A stretch of DNA of 7,468 nt, taken from the NCBI GenBank assembly GCA_022573095.1, contig JACZUR010000110.1, positions 1 to 7,468 of the forward strand. Direction: 5' to 3'. Each line of letters begins with the position of its first letter. The first letter of the stretch is position 1. The position numbers and the translations under genes were made by a program. The notes beneath the pieces were generated by a model, which was not told where the DNA came from, did no database searches, and saw nothing but the letters and a program-made list of their open reading frames with translations. Below are positions 1-6,459 of this stretch, one piece after another. Source of the stretch: Gemmatimonadota bacterium. Lineage in GTDB: Bacteria > Gemmatimonadota > Gemmatimonadetes > Gemmatimonadales > GWC2-71-9.

Positions 1-435
1 CATGCGTGCATATGCAGGTACGGCACTGGTTACAACGGGCCCAGCGCCAATAAACGAGTACTTACCCAACTCTACACCACACACGATGGTGGCGTTGGCA
101 CCTATCGACGCTCCGGTCCGTACAAACGTATCCTGAAAAGCCGACTTCCTGGACACGTGCGCCCTAGGGTTAACGACGTTCGTAAAAACGCATGAGGGAC
201 CACAAAACACTTCGTCCTCCAACACTACTCCCTCATATATCGATACGTTGTTTTGGATCTTTACGTTGTTACCGATCTCTACGTGTGGCATTACCACCAC
301 ATTCTGCCCCAAGCTACAGTTCTTACCAATCCTGGAACCGGGCATCACGTGACAGAAATGCCAGATCTTCGTACCGGCGCCGATCTCAGCTCCGTCCTCG
401 ACATATGAACTCTCGTGTACGAAGTAGTCTGCCAC
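1..435 (-). CDS. wbpD: UDP-2-acetamido-3-amino-2,3-dideoxyglucuronate N-acetyltransferase (WbpD/WlbB type), 3' end cut by window
   Basis: This is a left-handed beta-helix acyltransferase. Known relatives (WbpD, WlbB) transfer acetyl from acetyl-CoA to the 3-amino group of a UDP-amino-uronic acid in cytoplasmic sugar-nucleotide synthesis for surface polysaccharide. The visible 145 residues contain hexapeptide repeats: IGAGTKIWHF (18-27), SLGQNVVVM (41-49), IGNNVKIQNNVSIYEGV (54-70), FCGPSCVFTNVVNPRA (77-92) and IGANATIVCGVELGKYSFIGAG (111-132). The IQNNVS, GPSCVFTNV.NPR and TIVCGV strings match the WbpD/WlbB subgroup as I remember it. The family is about 190 residues long, so some 45-50 C-terminal residues lie beyond position 1. 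The start is GTG at 435, whose first base is also the last base of the murB stop (TAGTG), with an AGGG upstream. That implies translational coupling. Other hexapeptide acetyltransferases are the main alternative. Confidence 0.85.
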   Translation of the reverse strand, partial: MADYFVHESSYVEDGAEIGAGTKIWHFCHVMPGSRIGKNCSLGQNVVVMPHVEIGNNVKIQNNVSIYEGVVLEDEVFCGPSCVFTNVVNPRAHVSRKSAFQDTFVRTGASIGANATIVCGVELGKYSFIGAGPVVTSAVPAYARM

Positions 436-1376
436 TACAGCCCTATGCTTCCGTCGGGCCCTATGACTTTGACCTCCGGGTGAAGCTCGATACCAAAGCT
501 CTTGAACACGCGCGATCTGACCTCGCTCATCACTGATTTAACATCACCGCTGGTAGCTCTCCCGAGGTTCACGATATAATTTGCATGCTTCCCGGATACC
601 TGGGCGGCACCCACCCTGAAACCCTTGAGCCCAGCCTCATCGATAAGTTGACCGGCGGTCCTCGAAGAACCACTCATCTCCGCGGCATCGGGATTCTTGA
701 AGACCGATCCACAGCAAGGCTGATCGAAAGGAGTACCAGCGCGGCGCCAGCGAAACAGCTTCCTAACCTCCTCCTTTAGTGCATCCGAGTCCGCACTCTC
801 CAATTTCAATCTGACGCCCGTTACCACGGCCCCATCGAGCCGAGTTTCCCGATATCTCCAGTCAAGTTCCCAAGACTCGACACGCTTGAGTTCCCCGCTC
901 CTCGATACCAAATCCACCGACAAGACCACTTGACTGAAGTCCTGGCCGTGAGCTCCGGCGTTCATAGCTACTCCACCACCCACAACCCCGGGCACTCCAA
1001 CCAGCCGCTGCACGCCTTCCCATCCTGCTCCCGCCGTTCGCCGGGCCAAGAGCGGGATGGGAAATCCAGCCCCTACAATCCACTCGCCCGGTCGACTTTC
1101 GTCCTGCCGCAGACCTCCGAGTTCAGAATCCGGCCGCAGGACTATACCATGGTAACCCTGATCATCCAACAACACATTGGAACCCAAACCCAACACTAGG
1201 ACAACTACGCCTTCGCTCGATGCCACGCCAAGCACGTCCGCGACCTCTTCAGGCGTGCGGGGCGACACCATGGCAGCGGCGGGTCCGCCAATCCGGAACG
1301 TCGTGTACGCGGACAGGTTCCTGTCTGCCAAAGCCCCAGGTAGCAGCTCACTAAGTGCTCTAATCCAGTTGCGCAC
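435..1376 (-). CDS. murB: UDP-N-acetylenolpyruvoylglucosamine reductase MurB (type II)
   Basis: MurB is a cytoplasmic FAD enzyme that uses NADPH to reduce UDP-GlcNAc-enolpyruvate to UDP-MurNAc, the second committed step of peptidoglycan precursor synthesis. The 313-residue protein shows YTTFRIGGPA (24-33), the FAD loop LGLGSNVLL (62-70), VGVPGVVGGGVAMNAGAHG (126-144), the Tyr-Arg pair of WRYRET (R176), the catalytic serine in CCGSVFKNP (S224) and a C-terminal Glu in HPEV (E301). Length and the GSVFKNP form fit type II MurB. I chose GTG at 1376 because GGAAG lies 6 bases upstream. TTG at 1397 is possible and would add 7 residues. The gene overlaps the end of the upstream reductase by 17 bases and shares one base with the next gene. 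It is not in a division/cell-wall cluster here but among sugar-nucleotide genes. Family assignment is secure, the exact start less so. Confidence 0.93.
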   Translation of the reverse strand: MRNWIRALSELLPGALADRNLSAYTTFRIGGPAAAMVSPRTPEEVADVLGVASSEGVVVLVLGLGSNVLLDDQGYHGIVLRPDSELGGLRQDESRPGEWIVGAGFPIPLLARRTAGAGWEGVQRLVGVPGVVGGGVAMNAGAHGQDFSQVVLSVDLVSRSGELKRVESWELDWRYRETRLDGAVVTGVRLKLESADSDALKEEVRKLFRWRRAGTPFDQPCCGSVFKNPDAAEMSGSSRTAGQLIDEAGLKGFRVGAAQVSGKHANYIVNLGRATSGDVKSVMSEVRSRVFKSFGIELHPEVKVIGPDGSIGL

Positions 1377-2310
1377 CTTGGGCTTCCGCGCCAACAACCT
1401 CAGCGATCACCTCCTCTATCGAGGTTACCGATCGCCAACCGGTTTCACGCTCAATCTTCTTACTATCCCCAACCAGGTGGTCGATGTCACCCGCTCTCAT
1501 GAGTCCGGAATCCACCTCGGGTTCACAGTCGTAACGGGCTCGACCCTTTACCAAATCGAACAACTCCAGCAGGCTAATACCTCTGCCAGACGCAACGTTG
1601 TAGACCTCTCCCGGCCGGCCACTCTCGATCAGACACAAGTAGGCCGCGACAACGTCACCGACGTGCATGCACTCTCTAACCACATTGAGATTGCCCACCG
1701 GGACACGTGTTTCACCCGCTGCTTTGGCCTTGAATACTCGAGATGCGAAGGCAGGCAAGACGAAGCGATCGTCCTGACCGGCACCAGAGTGGGGGAAGGC
1801 CCTTGCTATCACGACCTTCAAGCCGGTTCGTCGGTAAACTGCCAAGGCGGCCGTTTCGGCCGCGAGCTTAGAAGCGGCATAAGTCGATGCCGGGGAAACG
1901 AGGTCTGTCTCCCTGCGAGGCGTTCCGTCACCCGCTCCGTATACTTCCGCAGTGGAAACTATCAGCACGGTGGGATCCGAGCCATTGGCATCTCGGCACG
2001 ATGAAATACTCTCAGTGAGTAGAGCGGTCCCCGTGGCGTTTATGTTCCAGGCAATTTGTGGATTGCGCCGAGCTTCGGTGCCCGAGGAAATCCCCGCCAG
2101 GTGAACTACTGCGTCATACGATTCAACACACGCCTGCCTTACAGAATCGGGATTGGTCAGCTCCAAGTTGATCGCGTCAATATCAGGGATGTCGCTGAGT
2201 TGGGAACAGTCAGCACCACACGCCGCTACCACGGAGTGGCCTTCGGCGACCAACCTCTCTGTCAAAACTCTGCCAACAAAGCCATTGGCGCCTGTTACAA
2301 GAGTTCTCAC
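1360..2310 (-). CDS. rmd: NAD(P)-dependent GDP-4-dehydro-6-deoxy-D-mannose reductase-like protein (extended SDR)
   Basis: This is an extended short-chain dehydrogenase/reductase of 316 residues. It has a Rossmann motif GANGFVG (7-13), a Ser-Thr at 119-120 and the catalytic YAASK pair (Y144, K148). The C-terminal half follows the RMD pattern: RFVLPAFASRV (182-192), VGNLNVVRE (205-213), GRPGEVYNVASGRGISL (231-247), GD (281-282) and TGW (290-292). RMD reduces GDP-4-keto-6-deoxy-D-mannose to GDP-D-rhamnose, and gmd directly upstream makes that substrate. Some positions differ from the RMD consensus as I remember it: AFPHSGAGQ for RPFNHTGPGQ, RECMHVGD for RDFTDVRD and MRAGDI for LRPADI. A different 4-keto sugar substrate is therefore possible. 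The start is GTG at 2310, fixed by the Rossmann motif beginning six residues later. It lies 6 bases after the gmd stop, with only a weak GAG upstream. Confidence 0.82.
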   Translation of the reverse strand: MRTLVTGANGFVGRVLTERLVAEGHSVVAACGADCSQLSDIPDIDAINLELTNPDSVRQACVESYDAVVHLAGISSGTEARRNPQIAWNINATGTALLTESISSCRDANGSDPTVLIVSTAEVYGAGDGTPRRETDLVSPASTYAASKLAAETAALAVYRRTGLKVVIARAFPHSGAGQDDRFVLPAFASRVFKAKAAGETRVPVGNLNVVRECMHVGDVVAAYLCLIESGRPGEVYNVASGRGISLLELFDLVKGRARYDCEPEVDSGLMRAGDIDHLVGDSKKIERETGWRSVTSIEEVIAEVVGAEAQGAQLD

Positions 2311-2316
2311 GCAGCT

Positions 2317-3273
2317 CTAGGAAAGTCTCTCGATATCCGCATCCACCATCATCGCGACGAGTTCCGAAAAGGACATCTTGGGCAGCCACTCCAACACTCG
2401 CTGTGCTTTGCTTGCGTCCGCGCATAGCGACTCAACCTCGGTTGGCCTAATCAGCGACTCGTCGATCTCAACATGCTGTTCCCAATCGAGGTCGGCGTGC
2501 CGGAATGCGATCTTGACGAGGTCCCGAACCGAGTGCATTACCCCGGTGCCAATGACAAAATCAGTTGGCTCCTTCTGCTGTAACATCAGCCACATCGCCT
2601 CTACGTAGTCCCCCGCAAACCCCCAATCCCGCTGGGCATCCAGATTACCAAGTGTCAGCTTGTCAGCCATCCCGAGCTTAATGCGGGCGACACCGTCGGT
2701 GACCCTCCGAGTGACGAACTCCAAGCCGCGACGTGGAGACTCGTGATTGAAAAGAATCCCGCTCGTGCAATGCATATTGTACGACTCGCGGTAGTTCACC
2801 GTAATCCAGTGGCCGTAGACCTTGGCTACGCCGTACGGCGAGCGAGGGTAGAAGGGTGTGTCCTCTCGCTGCGGTGTCTCTCTCACTTTCCCAAACATCT
2901 CCGACGAGCTGGCTTGATAGAAGCGAGCAGCGGGGTGTGCAAGTCTTACAGCTTCTAGCAGCCTTGTAACACCGAGCGCCGTAAACTCTCCAGTTAATAC
3001 CGGTTGGGACCAGCTTGTCGGAACGAAACTCTGAGCTGCGAGGTTGTATATCTCATCCGGTTTATGGTCACCGATGACGGTAGTCAGCGAATGCTGGTCG
3101 AGAAGGTCAGCCGGTACTATAGTCAGCCGCTCTAGCATGTGGCCGATGCGCTCATAGGAATCGTGGGAAGTTCGCCTCACCACTCCAATGACATCATACC
3201 CCTTCTCAAGAAGGAACTCCGCCAGGTAGGATCCATCCTGTCCCGTGATTCCGGTTACGAGTGCGGTCGCCAT
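2317..3273 (-). CDS. gmd: GDP-mannose 4,6-dehydratase
   Basis: GMD is a cytoplasmic NADP-dependent SDR enzyme that converts GDP-D-mannose to GDP-4-keto-6-deoxy-D-mannose, the branch point to GDP-D-rhamnose, GDP-L-fucose and related sugars. Visible motifs are GITGQDGSYL (8-17), YNLAAQSFV (76-84), SSSEMFG (122-128) with E125 and a Ser where E. coli has Thr, YGVAK (147-151), LFNHESPRRG (174-183) and GNLDAQRDWGFAGDYVEAMW (209-228). At 318 residues it is the short form (Pseudomonas-like, about 320) rather than the roughly 370-residue E. coli form. The ATG start follows AGGAAGG by 4 bases. It is the first gene of the left operon, and the reductase that should use its product follows after 6 bases. 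Confidence 0.96.
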   Translation of the reverse strand: MATALVTGITGQDGSYLAEFLLEKGYDVIGVVRRTSHDSYERIGHMLERLTIVPADLLDQHSLTTVIGDHKPDEIYNLAAQSFVPTSWSQPVLTGEFTALGVTRLLEAVRLAHPAARFYQASSSEMFGKVRETPQREDTPFYPRSPYGVAKVYGHWITVNYRESYNMHCTSGILFNHESPRRGLEFVTRRVTDGVARIKLGMADKLTLGNLDAQRDWGFAGDYVEAMWLMLQQKEPTDFVIGTGVMHSVRDLVKIAFRHADLDWEQHVEIDESLIRPTEVESLCADASKAQRVLEWLPKMSFSELVAMMVDADIERLS

Positions 3274-3277
3274 CGTG

Positions 3278-3284
3278 CCTTCCT
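3278..3284 (-). promoter_or_regulatory. Shine-Dalgarno site of gmd
   Basis: AGGAAGG on the minus strand ends 4 bases before the gmd ATG. It is the clearest ribosome binding site in the left operon. Downstream genes of that operon have weak sites and appear to rely on coupling. Confidence 0.7.
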
Positions 3285-3297
3285 AGGATTCAAGGGG

Positions 3298-3326
3298 TTG
3301 AACGCGGGCGCTTACTAAGCTAAACT
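3298..3326 (+). promoter_or_regulatory. Candidate sigma70-type promoter of rpmB
   Basis: TTGAAC (3298-3303) and TAAACT (3321-3326) are separated by 17 bases. Each hexamer matches the consensus at four of six positions. Transcription would begin near 3333 and give a short leader before the rpmB ATG at 3369. A competing -10, TAGAAT at 3350-3355, has a good hexamer but no good -35 partner and would leave almost no leader. Confidence 0.4.
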
Positions 3327-3368
3327 GTTTCCTTCGGAACACTGTTGTCTAGAATACTGAGAGAGATA

Positions 3369-3584
3369 ATGGCACGCACGTGCGACATTTGTAAAAAAGG
3401 ACCAAGGACCGGCTTCAACGTAAGCCATGCCCATAATAAGACCAAGAGGCGCTGGTACCCGAACCTCCAACGGGTTAGAGCACTCGTGAACGGTGTACCC
3501 AAGAGAATACGGGTCTGTACCGAGTGCATACGCTCCGGAAAGGTAATCAAGGCGCCGAGGGCCTCCACACCTTCACCCACTTAA
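3369..3584 (+). CDS. rpmB: 50S ribosomal protein L28, zinc-ribbon form
   Basis: L28 is a small protein of the large ribosomal subunit. The 71 residues begin MARTCDICKKGPRTGFNVSH and continue with KRRWYPNLQRV, then VCTECIRSGKV. The two CxxC pairs (C5/C8 and C53/C56) are those of the zinc-binding C+ form. I chose ATG at 3369 over the upstream in-frame TTG at 3345 because the family always starts with M-A-(R/K)-x-C. The purine-rich GAGAGA just upstream is a modest ribosome binding site. The gene is monocistronic, diverges from gmd and converges with rplQ. It is not paired with rpmG, a frequent partner of rpmB in other bacteria. Confidence 0.97.
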   Translation: MARTCDICKKGPRTGFNVSHAHNKTKRRWYPNLQRVRALVNGVPKRIRVCTECIRSGKVIKAPRASTPSPT

Positions 3585-3587
3585 GAC

Positions 3588-3619
3588 AAAGGGGACCAAC
3601 CGGTCCCCTTTAGTTTTTT
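3588..3619 (+). terminator. Rho-independent terminator of rpmB
   Basis: A perfect 10-bp stem, AAAGGGGACC / GGTCCCCTTT with an AACC loop, is followed by AG and six T. It starts 3 bases after the rpmB stop. On the minus strand the same hairpin is followed by a T-poor GTCTTAAG, so it is a weaker terminator for the alpha operon, which ends at 3639. It may still separate the two converging units. Confidence 0.93.
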
Positions 3620-3638
3620 GTTCGACATCACCAAGGGA

Positions 3639-3995
3639 TCACTCGGCAAGAAGTTCGATCCTGGCCATCTCCGCACCGTCGCCCTGACGATGACCTAACC
3701 TCACAATACGAGTGTAACCACCTGGCCTGTCGGCAAACCGAGGGCCCAATTCGGAAAACAGCTTCCCGCTCGCTGTTCGACTCTTGATCCGTCTCTCGGC
3801 CAACCGACGTGCGTGCAGGTCACCCCGTCTAGCGAGAGTGATGAGTCTTTCAACGAATGGCCTCAATTCTTTGGCCTTCGCCACGGTCGTCACGACTTTC
3901 TCGTGCTCCACGAGGGAGGTGGCCATGTTACCGAGCATCGCCCGCCGGTGACTCTTGGTGCGCGAGAGTTGGCGTCCTTTGATGCGATGGCGCAT
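3639..3995 (-). CDS. rplQ: 50S ribosomal protein L17
   Basis: L17 is a large-subunit protein near the exit tunnel. The 118 residues open with the family signature MRHRIKGRQLSRTKSHRRAM, followed by ATSLVEHEKVVTTVAKAKELRPFVERLITLA (25-55) and end in GDGAEMARIELLAE. Length is normal for the short form (E. coli 127). The ATG at 3995 shares its first base with the rpoA stop (TAATG) and has a strong GGAGGGG immediately upstream inside the end of rpoA. Its translation is thus probably coupled to rpoA. A longer in-frame reading into rpoA is ruled out by the signature start. It is the last gene of the alpha operon. Confidence 0.97.
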   Translation of the reverse strand: MRHRIKGRQLSRTKSHRRAMLGNMATSLVEHEKVVTTVAKAKELRPFVERLITLARRGDLHARRLAERRIKSRTASGKLFSELGPRFADRPGGYTRIVRLGHRQGDGAEMARIELLAE

Positions 3996-5053
3996 TACCC
4001 CTCCGCTATCAGCCCGCCGCCTCGAAGCGGTGGACTCCCCTCGCTGGTAACGATCATTTTGCCGTCGACCTCTTCCCACTCCATCCCAAAGTTCAGGCCT
4101 TCGGCCTTCAACAACTCACCGATCTCGGTTAGCGCTTTCTCGCCCACGTTCTTGACCTTGAGCATGTCTTCCTCGGCGTAACGCACTAGGTCGCCGAGAG
4201 TACTGATATTCGAATTCTTGAGAGAATTGATGGAGCGGACGGACAGCCCACAGTCGTCGATAGGTCTAGCAAAAAGCTCCCGCAGCGCCTCGAGATCCTG
4301 GCCATCCTCCTCAGGCTCCTCACCCGGCACCATAGGTATCTTTCCAAAGTCCATGAAGTAGTGCAGATGCTCCTGGAGCAGACCGGCGGCATATGCTACC
4401 GCATCTTCAGGCGTTATAGTCCCGTTTGTCTCCACAGACAAAATTAGGCTGTCAAAATCGGTCCGCTGGCCAACTCTCGTTTCCGAAACGGTGAAATTTG
4501 CTCTCCGAACCGGATTGTAGATCGAATCGATTTTCACGAGATCGACGGGAAGAGACCGGTCGCTAGGATGCTGTGACGCCTCCACATAGCCGCGTCCCTT
4601 GTTCACGTAAAACTCACCTGTGATATCACGGTCTTCCTGCAGAGTGAACAACACGTAGTCCGGGTCCACAATCTCTACCGAGCCGTGGGGCTCGATCGAA
4701 CCGGCAAGCACTGGCCCAGCTTTCTCGATCTTGAGGTGAATCACCGCCTCGTCCACTCCCTCGGCCAGAACCAACATTAGACTCTTCAGGCGCTGTATGA
4801 TCTGATGGATGTCCTCCGCCACACCGGAAATCGTCTGATGCTCGTGTACGACACCCTCCAGCCGGAAGCCCCAGACAGCAGATCCGCTCAGCGATGACAG
4901 CAGCATCCTGCGCAACGCGTTGCCCAATGTGTAGCCGTAACCGCGCTCGAGCGGCTGCAACCTGAACTCAGCAGATCGGGGGTCGTCTTCTCGTTTGCTC
5001 ATCTCAACGACCTGTGGTCGAACAAGGCCGGTGAGATCTATTGTCATCGTCAC
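3995..5053 (-). CDS. rpoA: DNA-directed RNA polymerase subunit alpha
   Basis: Alpha dimerises to nucleate RNA polymerase assembly, and its C-terminal domain contacts UP elements and activators. The 352 residues show an N-terminal domain (about 1-237) with RLQPLERGYGYTLGNALRRM (31-50), the LLSSLSG stretch and SIYNPVRRANFTVSETRVGQ (177-196), then an acidic linker (244-256). The C-terminal helix-hairpin-helix domain (263-325) has RSINSLKNSNI (273-283; R273 aligns with E. coli R265) and VKNVGEKALTEI. A 26-residue tail follows, ending in PPLRGGGLIAEG, which makes it longer than the usual 310-340 residues. The start is GTG at 5053, overlapping the rpsD stop by 4 bases, with GGAG 11 bases upstream. 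ATG at 5047, two codons in, is an equally credible start. Confidence 0.97.
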   Translation of the reverse strand: MTMTIDLTGLVRPQVVEMSKREDDPRSAEFRLQPLERGYGYTLGNALRRMLLSSLSGSAVWGFRLEGVVHEHQTISGVAEDIHQIIQRLKSLMLVLAEGVDEAVIHLKIEKAGPVLAGSIEPHGSVEIVDPDYVLFTLQEDRDITGEFYVNKGRGYVEASQHPSDRSLPVDLVKIDSIYNPVRRANFTVSETRVGQRTDFDSLILSVETNGTITPEDAVAYAAGLLQEHLHYFMDFGKIPMVPGEEPEEDGQDLEALRELFARPIDDCGLSVRSINSLKNSNISTLGDLVRYAEEDMLKVKNVGEKALTEIGELLKAEGLNFGMEWEEVDGKMIVTSEGSPPLRGGGLIAEG

Positions 5054-5685
5054 TTTGAATAAAGCTCCACGATTAATTGCTCTTGTGCCGCGATAGGAAT
5101 CGTATCGCGCGTTGGCATCTCAGTAACCTTAGCCGAACCTCGCTCGGAGTCCACGGAAATCCAGGAAACAGGCGTGGCCCGTGAAAGTCCTTCGAGAGAA
5201 GCTCGAACGGAAGTGAGATTCTTACTGCGTTCTCTAATACGTATCTCGTCGCTCTTGTTTACGCGGTACGAGGGTATGTCGACTTGTTTGCCGTTCACTT
5301 CCACGTGACGGTGCCGGATCAACTGACGCGCCGCTGCACGACTGGGCGCCAGGCCCATCCTATAGGCAACGTTGTCGAGCCGTAGTTCAAGGGCGATGAA
5401 CAGGTTCTCACCGGTAACCCCATGCAGTTTCCTTACTCGGTCAAACGTATTTCGGAACTGCTTCTCAGAGAGACCGTAGATTCGCTTTACCTTTTGTTTC
5501 TCGCGCAACTGCTTGGCGTACTCGCTTACCTTACGGCGCCGGCCCGTCGACTGGCCGTGATGACCGGGGGCATACGCGCGCCTTTCGACTCCGCACTTTT
5601 CAGTGAGGCATCTCGTTCCCTTCAAGAAGAGCTTCGTACCCTCGCGGCGGCATAACTTGCAGACCGCACCCGTATAACGCCCCAC
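5050..5685 (-). CDS. rpsD: 30S ribosomal protein S4, zinc-binding form
   Basis: S4 is a primary 16S rRNA binder that nucleates small-subunit assembly. The 211 residues start MGRYTGAVCKLCRREGTKLFLKG with a complete four-Cys zinc site (C9, C12, C26, C31), then the YAPGHHG segment (38-44). The S4 RNA-binding domain around 93-155 contains LELRLDNVAYRMG and SRAAARQLIRHRHVEVNGK. Length is normal. The start is GTG at 5685. A strong AGGAGGG lies 8 bases upstream, inside the last codons of rpsK, which supports it. The intergenic gap is 3 bases. In E. coli S4 represses its own operon at a leader pseudoknot. I see no comparable structure before rpsM here. Confidence 0.97.
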   Translation of the reverse strand: MGRYTGAVCKLCRREGTKLFLKGTRCLTEKCGVERRAYAPGHHGQSTGRRRKVSEYAKQLREKQKVKRIYGLSEKQFRNTFDRVRKLHGVTGENLFIALELRLDNVAYRMGLAPSRAAARQLIRHRHVEVNGKQVDIPSYRVNKSDEIRIRERSKNLTSVRASLEGLSRATPVSWISVDSERGSAKVTEMPTRDTIPIAAQEQLIVELYSK

Positions 5686-5688
5686 CGC

Positions 5689-6069
5689 CTATACCCTCCT
5701 CTTCTTCGGAGGACGGCAGCCGTTGTGCGGGATCGGCGTGACATCCTTGATCGAGGCGACAGCCAGACCTGCCGACGCCAAAGCCTGTATCGCGGACTCC
5801 CTCCCTGAACCGGGGCCCTGCACTCGAACGTGAACGCGCTTGACACCCATACTCACAGCCGCCCGTCCGCAATTTTCAGCGGCGACCGTGGCGGCAAACG
5901 AAGTGGACTTCTTGGATCCCTTGAAACCGGACTTCCCGGCGGAACCCCAAACGAGCGCGTTGCCGCGCATGTCCGTTATTGTGATGAGTGTATTGTTGAA
6001 CGTAGCCGTGATGTGGGCGATACCCTCCGCCTCAACGACCTTCTTTGTCTTCTTCCCCGCCTGAGCCAT
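5689..6069 (-). CDS. rpsK: 30S ribosomal protein S11
   Basis: S11 lies on the small-subunit platform and helps shape the mRNA exit region. The 126 residues contain GIAHITATFNNTLITITD (16-33), the AGKSGFKGSKKSTSFAA block, VRVQGPGSGRESAIQAL and the hallmark end DVTPIPHNGCRPPKKRRV. The ATG at 6069 gives the expected MAQAGKK basic start. An upstream in-frame start inside rpsM would add 24 residues with no family match. The gap to rpsM is 7 bases and no clear Shine-Dalgarno sequence is present, so translation likely depends on coupling to rpsM. The downstream rpsD ribosome binding site is embedded in its last Lys/Arg codons. Confidence 0.98.
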   Translation of the reverse strand: MAQAGKKTKKVVEAEGIAHITATFNNTLITITDMRGNALVWGSAGKSGFKGSKKSTSFAATVAAENCGRAAVSMGVKRVHVRVQGPGSGRESAIQALASAGLAVASIKDVTPIPHNGCRPPKKRRV

Positions 6070-6076
6070 TTCGCTT

Positions 6077-6457
6077 TTACTTAGCCACCACTTTCTTCTT
6101 ACCGGCAATCGCCCTGCGCGGGCCCTTCTTGGTACGGGCATTGGTATGGGTTCTCTGTCCGCGCAACGGCAGCCCGCGACGGTGCCTGGTTCCTCGATAA
6201 CTGCCTATATCCATGAGCCGCTTCACGTTCATTGCAATCTCGGTGCGCAGAGCGCCCTCGACCTTGACGTCGTTATCGATAACCTGGCGCAGCTGGGCAA
6301 CTTCAGCATCGCTCAGATCTCGCACCCTTTTGTCCACACTGATACCCGTAGCAGCAAGCACCCTCAATGACATCGGCCTACCGATCCCATAGATATACGT
6401 GAGCGCGACCTCAACACGCTTGCCTCTGGGTAAATCCACGCCGGCAATACGCGCCAC
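6077..6457 (-). CDS. rpsM: 30S ribosomal protein S13
   Basis: S13 sits in the head of the small subunit and forms intersubunit bridges with the large subunit. The 126 residues begin MARIAGVDLPRGKRVEVALT and continue YIYGIGR (21-27), DIGSYRGTRHRRGLPLRGQR (84-103), THTNARTKKGPRR and a basic KKKVVAK tail. Length is typical. The start codon is GTG, 2 bases after the rpmJ stop, and AGGG within the end of rpmJ is the likely ribosome binding site. Confidence 0.98.
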   Translation of the reverse strand: MARIAGVDLPRGKRVEVALTYIYGIGRPMSLRVLAATGISVDKRVRDLSDAEVAQLRQVIDNDVKVEGALRTEIAMNVKRLMDIGSYRGTRHRRGLPLRGQRTHTNARTKKGPRRAIAGKKKVVAK

Positions 6458-6459
6458 CG

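Larger units (their letters stand above)
3274..3368. other. Divergent intergenic region between gmd and rpmB
   Basis: This 95-base spacer must hold the start signals for two units reading apart: the sugar-nucleotide operon (minus) and rpmB (plus). A plausible plus-strand promoter is listed separately. I could not find a convincing -35/-10 pair for the minus strand, so gmd may use a weak or alternative-sigma promoter. Confidence 0.6.

Noticed and set aside
192..536. Plus-strand open frame of 114 codons at the left end
   Set aside because: It is antisense to the acetyltransferase and the end of murB. Those minus-strand frames show clear family motifs; this one is Arg/Ser-rich with none.
1177..2004. 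Long plus-strand open frame of 275 codons
   Set aside because: It lies opposite the well-conserved reductase and murB genes, its translation is low-complexity Ser/Arg/Thr-rich, and it matches no family. It is a shadow frame.
3350..3355. TAGAAT as the rpmB -10 element
   Set aside because: It lacks a credible -35 at 16-18 bases, and transcription would begin only a few bases before the start codon. The upstream TTGAAC-17-TAAACT pair is preferred.
3995..4079. Upstream extension of rplQ into rpoA
   Set aside because: The added 28 residues are a frame-shifted reading of rpoA. The L17 signature MRHRIKGRQL begins exactly at the ATG at 3995, behind a strong ribosome binding site.
5600..5872. Minus-strand open frames overlapping the rpsK/rpsD junction
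   Set aside because: They are out-of-frame readings of S11 and S4 coding sequence with no family signal.
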